Assembly: GCA_964576515.1 (NCBI GenBank)
Contig: CAZNUW010000005.1
Span: 1-64,000, forward strand
Source of the DNA: SHVO01 sp964576515
GTDB taxonomy: Bacteria; Pseudomonadota; Alphaproteobacteria; Rhodospirillales; Rhodospirillaceae
Direction: 5' to 3'
Length of the DNA stretch: 64,000 nt
The translations under genes were made by a program, and so were the position numbers. Below the pieces are notes generated by a model. That model did no database searches. It had not been told where the DNA came from and was given only the letters and a program-made list of their open reading frames with translations. Shown here one piece after another: positions 8,180 to 15,884 of the stretch (the first letter of the stretch is position 1; every line of letters starts with the position of its first letter).

Positions 8180-8356
8180 TCAGGCGGCCAGCAGGCCGCG
8201 CATTTCGTCGGCGACGTTGTTCCAGACCCGCAGTTCGGCGAAGTTGATGTCCACCAGCGCATGCACGGCGAGCAGGCCGACCACGGCCATCGGCTCGACA
8301 TCGTGGCGGGAACTGAGACGGATGATATGAGCGCAAATGCCGACAAGGTCGACCAT
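8180..8356 (-). CDS. Possible small protein (58 residues)
   Basis: An open frame with an ATG at 8356 and a TGA at 8182-8180 encodes a 58-residue product. It contains alternating hydrophobic and charged segments (MVDLVGICAHIIRLSSRHDV, then PMAVVGLLAVHALVDINFAE). A purine-rich GGGGG run stands about eight bases before the start. It lies alone between the tRNA and the divergent methyltransferase gene. I do not recognise it. It could be a genuine small gene or a chance frame in GC-rich DNA. Confidence 0.4.
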   Translation of the reverse strand: MVDLVGICAHIIRLSSRHDVEPMAVVGLLAVHALVDINFAELRVWNNVADEMRGLLAA

Positions 8357-8471
8357 GGCGAAGCCCCCAGTATTTCTTTTTTATTGCGGCCTTTTTTACA
8401 CGCGTCCACGACGCTTGCACGTGAAATGAGACTTCGACCCGAATTGATGTGAAGCAAACCTGGAGCGCGCC

Positions 8472-9347
8472 TTGTTTTTTCGCAGAGCAAAAAATCCGGC
8501 GGGTAAATTGTGGGTGCCGCCAGGGCACTATTACTCGCCCATCGCCAACCTCGAGGATTTGAAGGCGCGCGAGGCGATCATTTTCGACGTCGATGCGCCG
8601 CTGCCCGACATCGACCTTCAGCCCGACGCGCAAGTCCGGTTGTTCGCGGCGCTGACGCGGCACGCGGCGACACTAACTCTGGCGGCGACGGAAGCCGACG
8701 CGGACGCCGCCGGTCAGCGTTATTACAGCGAAAACGACCAGTTCGGCGCGGGCGACGCGCTGGTGTACGCCGCGATGCTGTTGGAGTTGAAGCCCGCGCG
8801 GCTGATTGAAATTGGATCGGGCTTTTCGTCGGCTCTGATGCTGGACGTCAACGACCGCTTCTTCGATAGCGCGATCGCGCGGACTTTCATCGAACCTTTC
8901 CCCAACGACCGGCTGACGAAGTTGTTGCGCGGGCCGGACAAACAGGCCGCGCGCGTCATTTCCGCGCCAGTTCAGGGTGTGCCCCTGTCGGTCTTCGCGG
9001 AGCTGCAAGCCGGGGATGTGCTGTTTGTGGATTCGACGCACATCGCCAAAGCGGGCAGCGATGTGAACCACATTTTCTTCCGGGTGCTGCCCGCGCTGGC
9101 GCCCGGCGTCGTCGTTCATTTCCACGACATTTTCTACCCGTTCGAATATCCCCGGGAGTGGTTCTTCAACGGGAACCGGTCGTGGAATGAACTGTACCTG
9201 TTGCGGGCGTTCCTGATGAACAACCGCGATTACCGGGTGATGTTCTTCAACAGCCACTTCGCCCACGCGAACCCGGAGCACGCGGACGCGCTGCCGGCGT
9301 TCAAACAAAGTCCGGGCGGCAGTTTCTGGATGCGCAAGGAACGCTAA
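8472..9347 (+). CDS. Class I SAM-dependent methyltransferase-like protein
   Basis: The 291-residue product contains a Rossmann-type methyltransferase core. Motif I is RLIEIGSGFSSALMLDV (about residues 113-129), an acidic strand end DVLFVDSTH follows (about 188-196), and HFHDIFYPFEYP resembles the post-core segment of Methyltransf_24-type enzymes. The opening WVPPGHYYSPI is common in related proteins from surface-glycan loci. The substrate is unknown. The start is a TTG at 8472 with GGAG six bases upstream; no ATG is available in frame before the conserved N-terminus. It stands alone, followed by an intergenic repeat and the convergent rodA. Confidence 0.8.
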   Translation: MFFRRAKNPAGKLWVPPGHYYSPIANLEDLKAREAIIFDVDAPLPDIDLQPDAQVRLFAALTRHAATLTLAATEADADAAGQRYYSENDQFGAGDALVYAAMLLELKPARLIEIGSGFSSALMLDVNDRFFDSAIARTFIEPFPNDRLTKLLRGPDKQAARVISAPVQGVPLSVFAELQAGDVLFVDSTHIAKAGSDVNHIFFRVLPALAPGVVVHFHDIFYPFEYPREWFFNGNRSWNELYLLRAFLMNNRDYRVMFFNSHFAHANPEHADALPAFKQSPGGSFWMRKER

Positions 9348-9353
9348 AACCGG

Positions 9354-9462
9354 CTCTAGAGCAATCCGCGTTAACTTGGAATCGGGCGGCTTGCTCTAAG
9401 TTATTGTTTGGTCGCGCCGCTTTGCGAAAAACCGGTTCCCACTTTTTCGCACGACGCTCTAG
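9354..9462. repeat. Alphaproteobacterial CTCTAG-bounded intergenic repeat
   Basis: The segment starts CTCTAGAGC, has GCTCTAA at about 9392, TTGTTTGG, then AAAACCGGTTCCCACTTTTTCG, and ends GCTCTAG. I recognise this layout from a family of roughly 110-base palindromic intergenic repeats very common in Rhizobiales-like genomes. It fills almost the whole gap between the methyltransferase gene and rodA. Its last CTAG bases supply the rodA stop codon (TAG, complement of 9459-9461). A related inverted arm pair occurs at 32295-32342. Confidence 0.75.
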
Positions 9463-10622
9463 AAATCGTTGAAACCGCCGCGGGCGCCGATCTGGGTATC
9501 GCGGTGCACATACACGTTCATGAGCAGCCCGACCGAGAACATCAGGGTGAGCAGCGCCGTGCCGCCGTAGGAGACAAAGGGCATCGGCACGCCGACCACC
9601 GGCAACAGGCCCATGACCATGCCGAGGTTGATGAAGAAGTAGAGGAAGAAGCTGGCGGTAAGACCAATCGCCACGAGGCGGCCGAACTGGTGACGGCAGC
9701 GCAGGGCGATGGCGTAACCGTAGGCGATGAAGATCATGAAGATTGCCAGCAGCGCGAGCAGGCCGATCATGCCCAGTTCCTCGGCCAGCATGGTGGCGAT
9801 GAAGTCGGTCTGGCGTTCGGGCAGGAAGTTGAGGTGCGCCTGGGTGCCGCCCATGTAGCCCTTGCCGAACAGGCCGCCGGAACCGAAAGCGATTTTGGAT
9901 TGCAGGATGTGATAGCCGGTGCCCAGGGGATCGCTTTCCGGATTGAGGAAGGTGAGCACGCGGTTCTTCTGGTAATCGTGCAGGAAGGTCCAGGCGATGG
10001 GAAGGGCGGCGAGCCCGCACACGCCCACCACCGCGAACTTCCACATGCGCACGCCGGCCATGAACAACATGATCGTCGCGCTCATTATGATGAGCAGCGA
10101 GGTGCCGAGATCCGGCTGGAGGATAACGAGAATCGCGGGCGCGAGGATCATGCCGATCGGCACGGCGAGGATCAGCGGGTTGCCGATCTCGTCCTGCGTC
10201 ACACCCTGGAAGTAGCGGGCGAGCGCGAGCACGATGGCCGGTTTCATGAGTTCGGACGGCTGCAGGCTGATGAAGCCAAGATCGATCCAGCGCTGCGCGC
10301 CCTTGCCGACGAAGCCAAGAACGTCGACCGCCACCAGCATCAGGAGCACGACGAAATAGAAGGCGTAGGAAAAGCGCATGATGATGCGCACGTCGACGAC
10401 CGCGACGACGGTGATGACGCCGAGGCCGAAGACAAAACGGGCGAGCTGCGGGCCGGCCCACGGGTCGAGATTACCGCCCGAGGCGGAATACAGCATCGCG
10501 AAGCCGAAGGCGAAGATGCCCGTGACGATGAGCAGGAGCGCCCAACTCATCTGCCAGACCTTCTCCAGGGGCGACATGTCGCCCCGGCGCAGACGGGCCG
10601 AATTGAAACCGAGTTCGCTCAT
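9459..10622 (-). CDS. rodA: RodA peptidoglycan glycosyltransferase (SEDS family)
   Basis: The 387-residue polytopic protein has about ten membrane helices. It carries the SEDS signature GAQRWIDLGFISLQPSELMK (about residues 108-127) and the late segment YGGTALLTLMFSVGLLMNV. RodA polymerises lipid II into glycan strands during cell elongation, working with the transpeptidase PBP2 encoded immediately upstream. Its ATG overlaps the mrdA stop by four bases. It is the last gene of the mreB-mreC-mreD-mrdA-rodA operon. The C-terminus ends NDF, with the stop codon lying inside an intergenic repeat. Confidence 0.97.
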   Translation of the reverse strand: MSELGFNSARLRRGDMSPLEKVWQMSWALLLIVTGIFAFGFAMLYSASGGNLDPWAGPQLARFVFGLGVITVVAVVDVRIIMRFSYAFYFVVLLMLVAVDVLGFVGKGAQRWIDLGFISLQPSELMKPAIVLALARYFQGVTQDEIGNPLILAVPIGMILAPAILVILQPDLGTSLLIIMSATIMLFMAGVRMWKFAVVGVCGLAALPIAWTFLHDYQKNRVLTFLNPESDPLGTGYHILQSKIAFGSGGLFGKGYMGGTQAHLNFLPERQTDFIATMLAEELGMIGLLALLAIFMIFIAYGYAIALRCRHQFGRLVAIGLTASFFLYFFINLGMVMGLLPVVGVPMPFVSYGGTALLTLMFSVGLLMNVYVHRDTQIGARGGFNDF

Positions 10623-12580
10623 GGGGTTCCGCCCGCCGGGCCGCCCGTCGCCCCTCCCGCTGGACCCCGCGGCGAAGCGGTCCCCGGGAGCGGCGCCGCG
10701 TCGGCCACGATCTGTTCGTCGACGCGCGGATTGCGCGCGGGATCGAGGCGTAAGACCTCTTCCATGATGTCGCGGGCGATGGGCGCGGCGAAGGCGCCGC
10801 CGCCGCCCAGGGCATGATCGACCACGACCGAGATGGCGTAGCGCGGCGCGTGGCTGGGCCCGAAGCAGATAAACAGCGCGTTGTCGCGGTGCGCCCAGGG
10901 AATAAGCGTCGGATCGCGTTTCTGGGCCTCGCGCATGGCGTCGGTCCAGCGGCGCACCGCCGCCGTGCCGGTCTTGCCGCTCATGGTCCAGGACTTGCGT
11001 TCGGGATCCTTGAAACGGAGTTTGCCGTTGGACGCCGCGGTGGTCGCGCCGGGCGGGCCGTTGATGACGTCGTACATGCCGGCATGGACGGAGGCCATGT
11101 GCTGCGGCGGGATGCCTAAAGACGGGATCTGGTCTTGAGCCTCGCCGGTTCCGGACTGCGCGGTGCGGATGAGCCGCGGTTTTACCGCGAGGCCGCCGTT
11201 GGCGATGCGCGCGGCCATGACGGCGAGCTGGATCGGCGTCACGAGCACATCACCCTGGCCGATACCGACGTTGAGGTTGTCGCCCGGCGCCCAGCGTTGC
11301 CCGCGCACATTCTTTTTCCAGGCTTCAGTGGGCACAAGGCCCGACTGTTCGTTGGGAAGGCCGATGCCCGACGGCGCGCCGAGGCCCAGGCGGCGGGCCA
11401 TTTCGGCGATCTTGTCGACGCCGAGGCGGCGCGCGACTTCGTAGAAGTACACGTCGCACGACACCGACATGGCGCGCTGCATGTTCACGCTGCCGTGGGT
11501 GCGGTGACAGTGCTTCACATAGTTGCCGAGGCGGTAGGAGCCCGAGCAATGCACTGTCTGGTCGGGGCTGATCACGCCGTGCTCGAGCGCGGCGAGGGCG
11601 ACCACCGGCTTGAAGGTGGAGCCCGGCGAATATTGGCCGGCGACGACCTTGTTGATCAGCGGGCGGTGATCGTTGGTGGAAAGATACTTCCACTCCTCGG
11701 TCGTCAGCCCGCGGCTGAAGGTGTTGGCGTCGAAGCTGGGGTTGGACACCAGCGCAATGAGATCGCCGGTGTGCACATCCATCACGGCGACCGAGGCGCT
11801 GTCCTCGCCTAGACGTTCGCCGGCGAACTTCTGGATGCGCTCGTCGATGGTGAGAATGATGTCGCTGCCGGGAACGCCTTCCTCGCGCTTCAGTTCGCGG
11901 ATGGTGCGGCCGTAGGCGTTCACCTCCACCTGGCTGGTGCCGCCCTTGCCGCGCAGGGTGAGGTCGTAGATGCGCTCGACCCCGTCCTTGCCGATGCGGA
12001 AACCCGGAAGCTGAAGCAGCGGATCGCCGGTGAGGTCGTCCTCGTCCACGGCGGCCACGTAGCCGAGCAGATGCGCGGCGTTCTCGTGCTGCGGATAATA
12101 GCGGGTGAGACCTTCGTCGATGATGACGCCGGGAAGGTCGGGCGCATTCACCTGGATGCGGGCCATTTCGTCCCAGGTCAGGTTCTCGCGGATCGTGACG
12201 GGCACGAAGCCGCGCTTGCGGCCTACTTCCTTCTTGATGCGTTCGCGGTCGTGGTCGGAGAGTTCGACAATGTGCGCCAGATGATCGAGCGTCGGGCCGA
12301 GATTGGTGGCCTGTTCCGGCACGACGAGCACGCGGAATTGCTGCTTGTTGATGGCGAGCGGCTCGCCGAACCGGTCGAGGATGCGTCCGCGCGGCGGCGG
12401 CAGGAGCTGGATATTGATGCGGTTGTCTTCGGCGAGCGTGCGGTAGCGGTCCGCCTCGATCACCTGGAGATAATACATGCGCCCGATCAGCGCGCTGACG
12501 AGGACGCCCTGCGCGCCGCCGAGGATCATGGCGCGGCGATTGAACATCTTGGTCCAGTCGCTGTCCCTAGTGATCATCAT
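10619..12580 (-). CDS. mrdA: Penicillin-binding protein 2 (peptidoglycan DD-transpeptidase)
   Basis: The 653-residue product has an N-terminal membrane anchor (about residues 17-38), a PBP dimerisation domain, and a transpeptidase domain with the catalytic STFK (321-324), the SCD triad typical of PBP2 proteins, and KTGTAA. The C-terminal tail is Pro/Gly/Ala-rich (PRGPAGGATGGPAGG). It cross-links glycan strands made by RodA at the lateral wall. It sits 25 bases after mreD and overlaps rodA by four bases, the normal elongasome operon order. Confidence 0.97.
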   Translation of the reverse strand: MMITRDSDWTKMFNRRAMILGGAQGVLVSALIGRMYYLQVIEADRYRTLAEDNRINIQLLPPPRGRILDRFGEPLAINKQQFRVLVVPEQATNLGPTLDHLAHIVELSDHDRERIKKEVGRKRGFVPVTIRENLTWDEMARIQVNAPDLPGVIIDEGLTRYYPQHENAAHLLGYVAAVDEDDLTGDPLLQLPGFRIGKDGVERIYDLTLRGKGGTSQVEVNAYGRTIRELKREEGVPGSDIILTIDERIQKFAGERLGEDSASVAVMDVHTGDLIALVSNPSFDANTFSRGLTTEEWKYLSTNDHRPLINKVVAGQYSPGSTFKPVVALAALEHGVISPDQTVHCSGSYRLGNYVKHCHRTHGSVNMQRAMSVSCDVYFYEVARRLGVDKIAEMARRLGLGAPSGIGLPNEQSGLVPTEAWKKNVRGQRWAPGDNLNVGIGQGDVLVTPIQLAVMAARIANGGLAVKPRLIRTAQSGTGEAQDQIPSLGIPPQHMASVHAGMYDVINGPPGATTAASNGKLRFKDPERKSWTMSGKTGTAAVRRWTDAMREAQKRDPTLIPWAHRDNALFICFGPSHAPRYAISVVVDHALGGGGAFAAPIARDIMEEVLRLDPARNPRVDEQIVADAAPLPGTASPRGPAGGATGGPAGGTP

Positions 12581-12605
12581 GGGATGGCGGCTCCCATCAT
12601 CATGG

Positions 12606-13127
12606 CTACATGTTCCCCATGAGTTTCACCTGGGCCTTCGCGAGGATCCATCCGACCAGCGGATAGACGGCCACGGTGATGAGGAAACAGGCGAACATGG
12701 GGCCCGCGGGCGTGAAACCGGAGTCCGCGATCAGGCCGACCGCCAGCCAGCGCACGAAGGCCGCACCCGCCGCAACGAACAGGAAAGCGAACCAGGTGAC
12801 GATGAAGGGCTTCGCGTTGAAGAACTTGTGTTGGCGGATCACAATCCACTGGGTGACCAGGAACACGAGCGCGGTGGAGCCGATCGGCGCGCCGGTGAGC
12901 AGATCCTCCAGCAGGCCGAAGACGAACACGGCGCCGTAGCCCAGGAGTTCGGGCCGGTAGATGGACCAGAAATACACCGACATCAGCGCGAACATCGGCA
13001 TGACCGGCGACAGACCGGGCACGTTCGTCGGCGTGAGCGCGAACAGCATGAGGATGAGCGTGAGGGCGGCCGGCACCGCCTTGCGCGCAGCGGTGTCGAG
13101 GCTTTGCATGAGCGTGGGCTGCATCAT
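12606..13127 (-). CDS. mreD: Rod shape-determining protein MreD
   Basis: The 173-residue protein has about five hydrophobic helices and the MreD-like segment FVFGLLEDLLTGAPIGSTAL (about residues 70-89). MreD is an inner-membrane member of the elongasome that balances MreC activation of PBP2. It begins six bases after the mreC stop. An alternative ATG lies six codons in. Confidence 0.92.
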   Translation of the reverse strand: MMQPTLMQSLDTAARKAVPAALTLILMLFALTPTNVPGLSPVMPMFALMSVYFWSIYRPELLGYGAVFVFGLLEDLLTGAPIGSTALVFLVTQWIVIRQHKFFNAKPFIVTWFAFLFVAAGAAFVRWLAVGLIADSGFTPAGPMFACFLITVAVYPLVGWILAKAQVKLMGNM

Positions 13128-13133
13128 GGTCGC

Positions 13134-13991
13134 CTACTCCGCCGCCGGCTGCTCGGTGAGGATGCCCGCGAGGCCGTAGTCGGCGACGCGGACGTATTGC
13201 AGCTTGTCGCGCGCGACAAACAGCTCGACCGCCACATCACCGTCGCCCACTTCGGCCACCTGGCCGATGGGGATGCCGGGCGGGAAGGCTTCGGCGTCGC
13301 CCGAGGTGACGACCTTGTCGCCGGGCGCCGCGGCGCTTTGGTTGAGATAAAGGAGCTTCGGCCGGAGACCGTTGTCACCGGCGAGGATCGCGCGGTTGCC
13401 GGCCTCGCCCACCAGCACCGGGATGCGCGAGTTGATGTCGGTGATGAGCAGGACGCGCGAGGAGTTATTGCCCGCCTGGGTGACGCGGCCGACAAGCCCC
13501 TCACCGGTCATGACCACCTGGCCCTTCTTCACGCCGGAGGAAAGCCCGGCGGTGATGATGACCGACTGCGCGAAGGCCCCGCCGACGTCGCCCACAACGC
13601 GGGCGGAGACGAACTCCGCGCCGGGTTCGGGGACAAGCGCCAGCAACGAGCGCAGCGACTTGTTCTCCGCCTCCAGGCGCTGCGCGAGCGCCTGCCACTG
13701 GAGAAGGCGATCGTTGCCTTCGCGCAGATCGGCGTTCTGTTCGCGGATGGAGGCGAGCTCGCGGACGTTGCCGATCACCTGGGCGATCATGCCCGCGGGC
13801 TCGGACATCACGCGCAGGATGGGCGCGACGGCATCTGTAACGGCCGAGCGCGCGCGCTCGACAAGGACGGTGTCGGCCTTGCCGATGAGCATCAGCGCGA
13901 AGGTGACGCCGATAAGCGACAGAAACGCAAACCGCTGCAGCAGCGATTTGAGCGTCCCGAGACGGGAAATCTGTCCTGTCGGACCGCGCAC
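13134..13991 (-). CDS. mreC: Rod shape-determining protein MreC
   Basis: The 285-residue protein has a short cytoplasmic start, one membrane helix (about residues 23-40), a coiled-coil (ELASIREQNADLREGNDRLL and following residues) and a periplasmic beta-domain with VITAGLSSGVKKGQVVMTGE and GLVGRV. This is the standard MreC layout. It scaffolds the elongasome and activates PBP2-RodA. The start is a GTG at 13991, 50 bases after the mreB stop. Confidence 0.94.
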   Translation of the reverse strand: MRGPTGQISRLGTLKSLLQRFAFLSLIGVTFALMLIGKADTVLVERARSAVTDAVAPILRVMSEPAGMIAQVIGNVRELASIREQNADLREGNDRLLQWQALAQRLEAENKSLRSLLALVPEPGAEFVSARVVGDVGGAFAQSVIITAGLSSGVKKGQVVMTGEGLVGRVTQAGNNSSRVLLITDINSRIPVLVGEAGNRAILAGDNGLRPKLLYLNQSAAAPGDKVVTSGDAEAFPPGIPIGQVAEVGDGDVAVELFVARDKLQYVRVADYGLAGILTEQPAAE

Positions 13992-14041
13992 CTGTTTGTT
14001 TCCTTCAAGCCCCTCGTGGTTAAACCTTCAATCGCTCCCGC

Positions 14042-15082
14042 CTAGTACATCGTGGTGAGAGCGTTGCGGTGGATCTTCATTTCCTCGAGCACCTTGCCGG
14101 TGCCGAGCGCCACGCACGACAAGGGATCGTCGGCGATGGAGACCGGCAGGCCGGTGGCGTGGCGCAGCACGAAGTCGAGGTTGTGCAGCATCGCGCCGCC
14201 GCCGGTGAGCACGATGCCCTTGTCGACGATATCGGCGGCGAGTTCAGGCGCGGTGTGTTCGAGGGCGACTTTCACGGCGTCGATGATGGCGGTGACCGGT
14301 TCGGCCAGGCTCTCAGCGATCTGGCGCTGGCTGATGACGATTTCCTTGGGCACGCCGTTCATCAGGTCGCGGCCCTTGATCTCCATGGTTTCGCCGTCGC
14401 CGGTTTCCGGCGGGCAGGCGCAGCCGATTTCCTTCTTGATGCGTTCGGCCGAGCTTTCGCCGACCAAGAGGTTATGGTGGCGGCGGATGTAGTTGATGAT
14501 CGCCTCGTCCATCATGTCGCCGCCGACGCGCACCGAACGGGCATAGACGATGCCCGAGAGCGAAAGCACCGCGACTTCGGTCGTGCCGCCGCCGATGTCG
14601 ACCACCATGGAGCCGGTGGGCTCGGTGACGGGGAGACCGGCGCCGATGGCCGCGGCCATGGGTTCCTCGATCAGATAGACCTTGCGCGCGCCCGCGGCTT
14701 CGGCGGATTCCTGGATGGCGCGGCGCTCGACCGCGGTGGAGCCGGACGGCACGCACACAATGACAAGCGGGCTCGCGAAGCTGCGGCGGTTATGCACCTT
14801 GCGGATGAAGTGCTTGATCATCTCCTCGGCAACCTCGAAGTCGGCGATGACGCCGTCGCGCAAGGGGCGGATGGCCTGGATGTTGCCGGGCGTGCGGCCC
14901 AGCATCTGCTTGGCCTCGTTGCCGACCGCGAGAACCTGTTTGCGGCCCTTGGATTCGGCCAGCGCGACCACCGAAGGTTCGTTCAGCACGATACCGCGCC
15001 CCTTCACGTAAACCAGGGTGTTCGCGGTGCCGAGGTCGATGGCCATATCGGCGGAAAGCCAGCCCGTCAGTCTCGAAAACAT
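14042..15082 (-). CDS. mreB: Actin-like protein MreB
   Basis: The 346-residue product has the actin-fold phosphate loops (AIDLGTANTLVYVKGRGIVL near the start and MVVDIGGGTTEVAVLSL at about residues 158-174) and VLTGGGAML near the end. MreB filaments on the inner membrane guide the elongation machinery. It is the first gene of the operon, with AGGA about 8 bases before its ATG. It is preceded by an 800-base gene-free region that must hold its promoter. Confidence 0.98.
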   Translation of the reverse strand: MFSRLTGWLSADMAIDLGTANTLVYVKGRGIVLNEPSVVALAESKGRKQVLAVGNEAKQMLGRTPGNIQAIRPLRDGVIADFEVAEEMIKHFIRKVHNRRSFASPLVIVCVPSGSTAVERRAIQESAEAAGARKVYLIEEPMAAAIGAGLPVTEPTGSMVVDIGGGTTEVAVLSLSGIVYARSVRVGGDMMDEAIINYIRRHHNLLVGESSAERIKKEIGCACPPETGDGETMEIKGRDLMNGVPKEIVISQRQIAESLAEPVTAIIDAVKVALEHTAPELAADIVDKGIVLTGGGAMLHNLDFVLRHATGLPVSIADDPLSCVALGTGKVLEEMKIHRNALTTMY

Positions 15083-15577
15083 GTAATCCTACTCGTCCTT
15101 ATTTTTTTGTGATCCGCGACGCGGGCGCACGAAGCCTTATCGTGTCCGTGCGCACCCGCATATTCGTGATCCCCCGCATAGTGACGCCGCGCGCGGCTTC
15201 TTGCCGGCGGACGCTTCTCCCTCATTTCGCGCGGCGCTCACGCGCCGCGTGTTCGTGAATACCGTGGCGCAACTCCGCGCGTGCGAAGCGCGGCGATGCG
15301 AAAGCGCGAATGGCGAAAGCGCGCGAAGCGCGAATGTCGTGGAAGCGCCGATGGCGCGCGCCGCGGCGCATGGTGGTGTCGAACTTCAAGTCGCAATCGC
15401 CCGTCATCTCTCGTTCTCGGCCTGCGGGGCCAAAAGCGCGCCGCCGTCCTCGGGCGTTCCGCCGCATGCGGACGCCCAGGGCAGATCGCCCGGTCCCGCA
15501 CGTCGCGCGCCCCTCCGGTCAGGAGAGGCGGCCGGCCGTCACAAACCCCGAACCGCGTCGCAAAGGGATGGGCCCCC

Positions 15578-15661
15578 TGTGGATAAACGCCCAGAAAGGT
15601 CCCCGCGTCGCATTCTCGGAGTCGACAGGAAGCCCTTGGCTGTTATCCACAGACGCGGCGC
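15578..15661. promoter_or_regulatory. Pair of perfect DnaA boxes in inverted orientation
   Basis: TGTGGATAA (15578-15586) and TTATCCACA (15653-15661) match the DnaA-box consensus exactly, 66 bases apart and facing each other. They could mediate DnaA control of mreB transcription or be part of a larger DnaA-binding locus. No other origin genes are nearby. Confidence 0.6.
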
Positions 15662-15846
15662 CCGACCGCCTTCGTCTTTTTTCCCGCAAATCAATGACTT
15701 ACAAACACTTGTTCAACGGCCTCGAAAGGTCGAAGTCACCGATTTTGCTGCAGCCGCGGTTAATGTCTCATGAAGGCGGGCTTGTGGGAAGGGGCGCGGG
15801 CAAAAATATCGAGATTTATCAGGGCTGAAGAAAACCCCAAGATATA

Positions 15847-15881
15847 GGGTCAGAGTAAATAAGTTAAATGGAGTCTGACCC
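15847..15881. repeat. REP-like palindrome (GGGTCAGA...TCTGACCC)
   Basis: The 8-base arms GGGTCAGA (15847-15854) and TCTGACCC (15874-15881) enclose an AT-rich 19-base loop that includes GTAAATAAGTTAAATGGAG. The same GGGGTCAGACTCC / GTCAGAGTAAAT wording is familiar from dispersed palindromes linked to REP-associated tyrosine transposases. It sits three bases beyond the stop of the convergent-side gene and might also act as a transcript end. Confidence 0.65.
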
Positions 15882-15884
15882 CAA

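Larger units (their letters stand above)
15083..15884. other. Long gene-free region upstream of mreB with two DnaA boxes
   Basis: The frames here are arginine-rich shadows without ribosome binding sites. Three kinds of sequence are seen. A low-complexity stretch (about 15270-15370) is built from repeated GCGAA/GCGCG words. Two perfect DnaA boxes lie in opposite directions, TGTGGATAA at 15578-15586 and TTATCCACA at 15653-15661. From about 15670 a more AT-rich part runs to the stop codon of the next gene and ends in a palindromic repeat. The mreB promoter must be at the left end. Confidence 0.6.

Noticed and set aside
12477..14045. 522-codon frame opposite mreD and mreC
   Set aside because: It is antisense to clear mre genes, with Arg/Glu/His-rich composition typical of GC-rich shadows.
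15201..15828. Several frames of 100-190 codons in the region upstream of mreB
   Set aside because: They are Arg/Ala/Pro-rich, overlap each other in three frames, and lack ribosome binding sites.
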